Below are positions 58,520 through 64,000 of a stretch of DNA of 64,000 nucleotides, one piece after another. The notes beneath the pieces are model-generated. The model saw only the letters and a list, made by a program, of their open reading frames with translations, ran no database searches and was not told where the DNA came from. The position numbers and the translations under genes were made by a program. How positions within the stretch are numbered: position 1 is the first letter of the stretch; each line of letters starts with the position of its first letter. The stretch is from Liolophura sinensis. Lineage: Eukaryota; Mollusca; Polyplacophora; Chitonida; Chitonidae. Where the stretch lies: positions 23,259,127-23,323,126 of the forward strand of contig NC_088297.1 of assembly GCF_032854445.1 (NCBI RefSeq). The letters run 5' to 3'.

Positions 58520-59460
58520 TCAAGCAAAGGCAGCAACAAGTAAAACTTGCAAAGTCCTTGATATGACCCATTCCCAGGTCTCCCTCAATTCAGCTATAGA
58601 AGCTACATTTTTCTGGCAGGATATCATCCAGCCTAAAAACTTCAGAATTAGGCAATATGTGCAACTGAGTCAGCGGCAAAATTTGATGTCATTTACTGGA
58701 ATTCACACCTGATAGTCTTGTTCAAAATAGCTTATTTCTCATCAGAGGTAACCCTTCAACTAGTGGACAACATGTGAAGAGCAGACTATACAGATTTCTG
58801 AAAATTCGAAAAAATCCACCAGTACAAGCCAATAAATCCACCTAGAATGCTGCTGAATGTACCCAAAAAGCTCAGCAGTCAAAGCAATATGAGTAGTGAA
58901 AAGGATACATTTGCAGAGTGCATACATGTGTCACAACTTATGGATACAAAGTCCTCTGCTAATCTGAATTGTTTCTACATGTTATCAATTGTTTCATGTA
59001 ATTGTCAACAAGTTACAACATGTATGACAAAGATTAGTCTGGTAAATGTTGCATTGTTCATAATGAAAAACATCTTTACTTGTACAACATCATAGAATCC
59101 CTTTTATAGATATAACACTACCCAGGGCGACCAATAAACTAACAAATGCTTTCTTGATCAGTATCCCATCCCCTCAACTCCCCCTCAGTTTATATTTATC
59201 CAAATGATGCCACATTTGACAAGGCGTTTCCTTTTATCACTTCATTGAACATCACCATAATGATTAATTTTGCTGAAATCGGGTGTCTCATTTTAAATTT
59301 TTCTTTCATCTTCCTGATCTGCCCCATGTTAATTTTTGCATCTCAAAGACATCGAGACGCTCTCCTAGCTAAACCTATGGTGAGCACCAAACCCAAAAGA
59401 CTGTCTGTACTAAAGCACTGGACATGACCACTCTCAGAGCTGAAATCAAGGCAGCCTATT
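58520..59460. other. Nothing recognised
   Basis: No gene or repeat can be supported here. Confidence 0.5.
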
Positions 59461-59472
59461 CAACTTTTTTAT

Positions 59473-59620
59473 CACACAGTGTACTATTAGTTACACGGTT
59501 ACTCAGTGATAGGATATGCAAATACATGATGTCAGTAATCCTCATATTGGCACCACACTGACACCATATATTTGCGTATCCTATCACTGAATAACCATGT
59601 AACCAATAGTACACTGTGTG
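59473..59620. mobile_element. Hairpin (foldback) MITE, 63-bp arms, 22-bp loop
   Basis: The left arm 59473-59535 begins CACACAGTGTACTATTAGTT. The right arm 59558-59620 is its reverse complement at roughly 90 percent. The loop is GTAATCC-type AT-rich sequence. No coding capacity. The related half copy at 39662 supports mobility. Confidence 0.85.
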
Positions 59621-60897
59621 ACGGAAAACCAAACTTCCACCACCCCGCCACAATCTATTTCCAGACAAATAAATATATGTATTTCCCAATAAGTAATATT
59701 AATGGTGGTGGAGGGGTAACACCAAGCCATATTCGGACGTTAGTTCAGCGAGCTTCCCTGTAGAGGGCTCTTTGACGGTAAAAACTTCCACCGTACAAAC
59801 ATAAAATTGTATGGTTCATGACCAAGTTACTAATTTTTCCTGACTTTCAGGCGAGTAGCAGGCAGAGGTAGATGATAAATACAGTTGTTCAACTGTATGC
59901 TGTGTTGTGTGAATGTGATAGAATATCATGCACTGATTGCCATGTCATCAGAAACGACACATCAATGCAGTATTCTACAACTAAACACTGTCTGGTATCC
60001 TTTAAAAATACTTTTCCATGAAACTCAAAAGGCCAAAATCAGATAAAATCAAAAATGACATGAAATGTCACCTAGTAACATTAAGCTTTTTATTGGTCTG
60101 AATCATATATTAGAATTGATTTCTTCTTTTAAATGCCATTTCTACACAAAAATTGTGCTATTTTTCTTGTTTGAAATGACCATTCTCAATCCACATTTTG
60201 GTGTACTTTTTTTTTTTCGGTCTCAAAAAATTAAATATGGACTCTGGATATCACATTACTCAGTGTGAATGTACATCCTGACATCCTGCTAGATTAGACA
60301 GGATGCAAAAATATGTATGCAGAGACTTTGAGGGAGAGTCAGAGATAGGTGGAGATGTGGAAGGTAGTTAACCGAGAGTATCAATATCTGTGTGTAATAA
60401 TCACAACGCTACACTCATTCAACACTACATATAGAGTGCTGATCTGCCTGTAAAGTGTGGACACCCTTCTGATTCACAAATTTGTCAGTTTCACCACTTC
60501 TGTGTATGCAAATTCTGTACACCTTCAACCTTTTCAACCACTAAAGCTCTGTTTTCATTGGATTTTATGCATATAATTATTATGAAAATGATGCTACAAA
60601 TGATTTGTTTGCATCATTCAAGATGCAAGCTTCACAAAACTGTTCAAGTTATTTTCTCTGCACTCCGCAGTTCTCTTAGAATGTTTTGAAATATTGGTTG
60701 CAGAGGCAGTTGAAAAGTCTGAAGAATGATGGTAATACAGAAATATGAAAATTTTATTATTTCAAATTCCAAACTTGTGACTCCCAAACCCTTTTGAAGT
60801 TATACCATTAGTCTACCAAATTCATCCATGCCTCTTGGGTAGAGCAAGATGTGGAAATATGAGAAAAATGGTATGGTTATCTTTCCCATAGAAATGA

Positions 60898-61047
60898 CCC
60901 GTACGTGGGAAGGTCTGCCAGTCACATGCGGATGGTCGTGGGTTACCCCAGACACTGCCCAGTTTCCTCTCACCATAATGCTGGCAGCCGTTGTATTAGT
61001 GAAATATTCTTGAGTATGGCTTAAAACACCAATCAAATAAATAAATA
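60898..61047 (+). mobile_element. SINE 3' half
   Basis: It shows CGTACGTGGGAAGGTCTGCC, CACATGCGGATGGTCGTGGG, CACCATAATGCTGGCAGCC, GAAATATTCTTGAGTATGGC and CAATCAAATAAATAAAT. The tRNA-like head is missing. Confidence 0.88.
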
Positions 61048-61379
61048 GAAATAGAAATATTTTATGAAATGTTTTCTTTGTATTAGCACACTGTTTTTAC
61101 ACCTATACATATTTGCCTAAGCCTGTATGTACCTCATGAAAACATACCAGCGGGGGACCCAGCGTTTTACTTTGCACTGGAGAGGATCACATTCCACAAT
61201 ATGACCAACGAAGCAAAATTAGTTCCATGACATTACCACTTCATTCTAATATGTTTTTTTTTTGTTTGTTTGTTTGTTTTATTCTTTCAGCCTTAAAATG
61301 TATTAAATGTAATTTAAAATAATTAGCTCTGATGGAACCTTCAAAATTGAATAGGCAAACCAGTCTTAGCGTATATATT

Positions 61380-61700
61380 CAAGACCGCGGATATTGGGAC
61401 AATTCACTTGTACGCCGCAGCGGCAAGCAGGCAACAACATGAAAGATAACATGGGAAGGCAGAGGGAAATGAACAGACAACAGAACAATGTGCACAGCAT
61501 ACATACATTGCGAACGTCAACACAACCTGGTTTTAGACCTATGAGACTTTCAAGTAGATTTTTAACTCCTATGTTATTTAGACAACAATTTCACTTTCTT
61601 ATTTGAGCGAGTAAGCATATTGGCGCCAGAAAATGGCAAATGCCCGGATGACGCGGTGTCGAAAATGGAAGAAAGTCCAGCCAAATAAGTTAGTAAGTGA
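61380..61700. other. Higher-GC island with coding-like frames, unassigned
   Basis: On the plus strand APENGKCPDDAVSKMEESPA is open near 61620-61690, and on the minus strand LAGLSSIFDTASSGHLPF continues for about 30 residues. Neither is a family I recognise. It may be a TE fragment or an unrelated exon. Confidence 0.2.
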
Positions 61701-64000
61701 CCTAATTTTATGATGTGTACTGTAGAGTGTGCATCATTGTGTTTGTTAAACATTTGCAATTTTGCATCCAACTAAAACCAAGCTTCATGCTTGAGAAGCA
61801 GACGTGTCAGAATACAGGAAGAGGATGAAGTATAATGTAACCAGAACCGGTTTTGAACTCATTTCACATCACACAGGCCTTCACTTAATAACCAAGATAA
61901 CAAAAATGTAATGACAGATCACAGCATAATCACAGATTTTAAAGGGACAACAACTGTTTTATGAATAAAAAAAATTATTTTCTGATAGAAATTAAACATT
62001 GTAAAATGCATATATATATGTGTATTGTTTTTCCCTTCATATAATTAGGTTTTTGACATGAGTTTATTTTGGTCACAAAATGTTTTCTGAGCACTTGACA
62101 GCCATCATGGTAGACTTAGGCCTATACATGTAGTGTCCCGAGTGGCAAGGTCAAATTGAAAACGAAAAAAAGAAAGACCCTAATCTATGTATTGAGAGAA
62201 CATACTCTTTTTTCATCCCAAAGGACGCTTTGAAAGGTTGTAAAGGCTAATGTTTGTCTTTTTTCGGGCCTAAAATGGGCTCTTTCTTCTCAATATTTGG
62301 AAGGGTACCACCTCTGTATTGGACTCTGAACAGCCCTGATAAAATAACGTATATTTACCAAGACTCAACCAAGAAATACTGGTTTTTGACATCCCATTTC
62401 AGACTAAAAGAAGAAGTGCTTCCAGTACAAGGCAGATTGAAAGTCAGTGAACATTTTCAAGATAATGGGGCATGATCAAACCTAACCAGAGCATGTTATT
62501 GGCTACTGCAGACCAATTGAGGCTGTCCAGTCATAATGTCTGATCACATCGTATTTGCGTTTGACACCAAAAAATTAACTGATGTGTGATGAAGTTTCAC
62601 ACATAAAATTACATACAGATAGAGTAAACAGGCCATGATTGTTTTCCAAAATATTAAAACACCACTGACCATTACTGGTCATTACCACCACATTATTCAA
62701 ACAAGATACTCATTATGATCTAAGGTTCATATATATCAAGCAACTTAAGACTTAAGTCATAAACCTCCAGTGCTGTAAAAGCCAAACTCAGAACAGAAAA
62801 GAATTCAAATTGTGGATGGTACAAATCAGGATACAAATTTTAAACTTCCTAGAGTAAAACATTTTAATCGTAGCTGCGTTTGAAATTTTTACCTAAGTCT
62901 TACGAAGTTTGATAAATATGGGTCCTGTACTACAATTTTCACCACAGATGTTTACATTAGATAGGGTTAGCCAGAAACCACTTGTCTACATAGCCCTTTT
63001 TCAGACCATTTTGTCAGAGAACGTTTAAAGACAGGGAGTCCGGTTTGTCAAATACAAGTGCATATAGCATAAATATCTTGTTCATGATCTACATGTACTT
63101 GGGTGGGTGGGTGTATGAAGAGCTGGTTAACCCTATAAGCTGGATCCCACCAAAAACAGTTGCTTCATTACTATGTTCTGTCTGAAGCTAACATACTATC
63201 CATGTCAGATTCTTGTTTGCAGATTATGTAAAATCATAAATAGGCTACTAACTCAGGGGAGATTTGCATTCGTTCATCTCTACTTGGTTTATCCAAAAAA
63301 TTAACTTACCATAAAATTGCTGACTTCAAGTGTAAGGCAAAAAATTTGTTTTTTTGGCAGTGGCTAGGCTGAAACTGAAGGTCAGTTGGATGAAGCTAGA
63401 CGACAGGGTTTGAAATTTAAGGTGGACACATGCTTCCACTTTTTTTGCCACACAGTTCAACCAGAAAAGTTTATCTTTACAGCCATTTTGTAAATCTGGG
63501 TAAACTCCATCACCTTCAATTTTTTTTTTTTTATTATTATTTCTCATTTCACTCCTGGACACTAAATGGTTCTTACATGTATATCCAAAATATAATATGC
63601 CGATTTCAATGCCAACAATGGTTCTGACTGAGTAATGCAAACAAGAAACAATCAAACCTTCCTGGATTCAGTTCTTTCAGGTCTTGTCTATATGTAGAAG
63701 TATTTATAAATAAATTGTGTCTTACGAGAGCATGTCAGTATAAAAATCTCAGATCAACCATCAAGATACAGTGAAACCAGTAAGCCTAATCAACACAACT
63801 CAGATTTTTATACATGACTATTGTCCACTCCATAAATATATACATTACTGCCTACTTAGCACAGATCAGATTCACTCACAAAGTGCAGTACAGTTGAGTC
63901 ATAACGAAAAGACAAGCCATGTCCAGCATTTCTTTATTATATTGTTAATTTTATTACATACAATCACATGCAAACTCCTTGATTAAACTACACAGAGACA
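61701..64000. other. Nothing recognised
   Basis: AT-rich sequence without an identifiable gene. I looked on the minus strand for the missing first C1 half (His, CxxC) and did not see it. Confidence 0.45.

Overview
The window is eukaryotic nuclear DNA, most likely from a mollusc. Genes are split by GT..AG introns, the sequence is AT-rich, microsatellites are common, and the dominant dispersed repeat is a tRNA-derived SINE whose conserved 3' half and ATAAATAA-type tail I associate with bivalve and gastropod genomes. There is no bacterial-style gene organisation. The species cannot be named from the sequence.

The one convincing host gene is a diacylglycerol kinase of the theta type (DGKQ) on the minus strand. 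Twenty-one coding exons can be placed between 43595 (5' side) and 9874 (stop codon), about 883 codons. They encode, in order, the second half of the first C1 zinc domain, two complete C1 domains, a charged linker, two Ras-association/ubiquitin-like segments, the kinase catalytic domain with its [10 protein letters not shown] signature, the accessory domain and a basic tail. The start codon and the first half of C1-1 were not found, so the first exon(s) are either beyond 64000 or unrecognised.

Layout: 1-1850 is a 33-bp minisatellite. 1850-9484 is 3' flank or untranslated sequence with SINE fragments and microsatellites. 9873-43595 holds the DGKQ coding exons. Inside the gene are a 4.7-kb array of 44-bp repeats (11880-16602), a decayed piggyBac transposon (17956-20082), a 40-bp minisatellite (22876-24618), small MITE-like elements and many SINEs. 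43596-64000 contains no recognised gene and carries a 143-bp satellite (50984-52400), a 26-28-bp array (54456-55175), a 103-bp triplication (58211-58510), a hairpin element (59473-59620) and further SINEs.

The most striking observation is that the 44-bp array is an amplification of an exon/intron boundary of the host gene. Each unit carries the last 35 coding bases of the accessory-domain exon plus the first 9 bases of the intron, including a GTAAGT splice donor. One intron therefore begins with about 107 near-identical 5' splice sites. In frame, every downstream donor lies behind an immediate TAA stop, so only the first donor can yield full-length kinase.
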